DNA from: JBOFDK01 sp051650305
GTDB lineage: Bacteria > Bacillota > Clostridia > Lachnospirales > Cellulosilyticaceae
Assembly: GCA_051650305.1 (NCBI GenBank)
Contig: JBOFIT010000122.1
Coordinates: forward strand, 1-14,738
Direction: 5' to 3'
DNA: 14,738 nucleotides
A program made the translations under genes and the position numbers. Position 1 is the first letter of the stretch. Each line of letters opens with the position of its first letter. Under the pieces are notes generated by a model. That model saw only the letters and a program-made list of their open reading frames with translations, did no database searches and had not been told where the DNA came from. Shown piece after piece: positions 14,695 to 14,738 of this stretch.

Positions 14695-14738
14695 ATGTTG
14701 ATAGTAGTAGGTGGGATGATAGGTTTAGGTAAGTCAAG
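14695..14738 (+). CDS. Deoxynucleoside-kinase-like P-loop protein, N-terminal fragment
   Basis: Only the first 14 codons are inside the window. They encode MLIVVGGMIGLGKS, a beta strand running straight into a Walker A P-loop. A P-loop at the extreme N terminus with this spacing is typical of the deoxyadenosine/deoxyguanosine kinase (dNK) family of Firmicutes, which salvages deoxynucleosides to dNMPs; other small P-loop kinases are possible. The start may be ATG 14695 or the in-frame GTG at 14689; a weak ribosome binding site, GAGAAAGG (14677-14684), lies 10 or 4 bases before them respectively. The gene continues beyond the right edge. Confidence 0.55.
   Translation, partial: MLIVVGGMIGLGKS

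Noticed and set aside
1..14738. CRISPR arrays, tRNA or rRNA genes, transposases, phage genes or toxin-antitoxin pairs.
   Set aside because: Nothing in the window supports any of these: no regular spaced repeats, no tRNA-like clover-leaf or T-loop signature in the gaps, and all sizeable frames are accounted for.

Overview
The window looks like a piece of chromosome from an AT-rich, low-GC Gram-positive bacterium of the class Clostridia. The grounds are the AGGAGG-type ribosome binding sites before nearly every gene, the tight Firmicutes-type holB-ricT-trmN6/yabB gene string, hairpin-plus-T-tract terminators, and Bacillota-like versions of most proteins. The relatives that come to mind are Cellulosilyticum/Lachnospirales-like clostridia, but that is an impression and was not tested. 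I see no phage, transposase, CRISPR array, tRNA or rRNA.

Layout. (1) 1-2758: a replication/RNA-modification operon, holB (clamp-loader delta prime), ricT (PSP1-domain RNA-maturation factor) and a trmN6/yabB-type tRNA adenine methyltransferase, with overlapping genes, a promoter in front and a terminator behind. (2) 2817-3281: ndk alone, closed by a bidirectional terminator. (3) 3298-5569: a lone beta subunit of a sodium-pumping decarboxylase on the minus strand, divergent from a LysR regulator; the shared 126-bp gap carries dyad symmetry over a -10 box. (4) 5570-6869: rsmI (16S rRNA 2'-O-ribose methyltransferase) and a small membrane protein. In many Firmicutes rsmI sits directly in the holB-ricT-yabB string, so here that string appears split by regions 2 and 3. 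(5) 6889-7305: an unrecognised 138-aa soluble protein on the minus strand with its own good promoter. (6) 7490-10801: a 1085-aa secreted two-headed nucleotide phosphoesterase, a CpdB-type half fused to a 5'-nucleotidase half (YfkN-like). (7) 10806-11892: an ECF-like sigma factor and an overlapping membrane-anchored putative anti-sigma gene, minus strand. (8) 12098-12697: a histidine-phosphatase family enzyme behind a near-consensus promoter. (9) 12800-14482: a GH13 oligo-1,6-glucosidase-like enzyme. (10) 14483-14738: a 212-bp gap holding a long imperfect inverted repeat and internal direct repeats, then the first codons of a deoxynucleoside-kinase-like P-loop protein cut by the window edge.

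How it works together. Region 1 and rsmI belong to the core DNA-replication/ribosome-maintenance set. The rest are mostly single-gene units separated by strong, often bidirectional terminators. A nucleotide theme recurs (ndk, secreted nucleotidase, terminal deoxynucleoside kinase), but nothing in the sequence shows that these genes are co-regulated. No gap without a gene exceeds 300 bases. I found no clear evidence of a wholly new multi-gene system; the most unexplained piece is the inverted-repeat element at 14501-14640.
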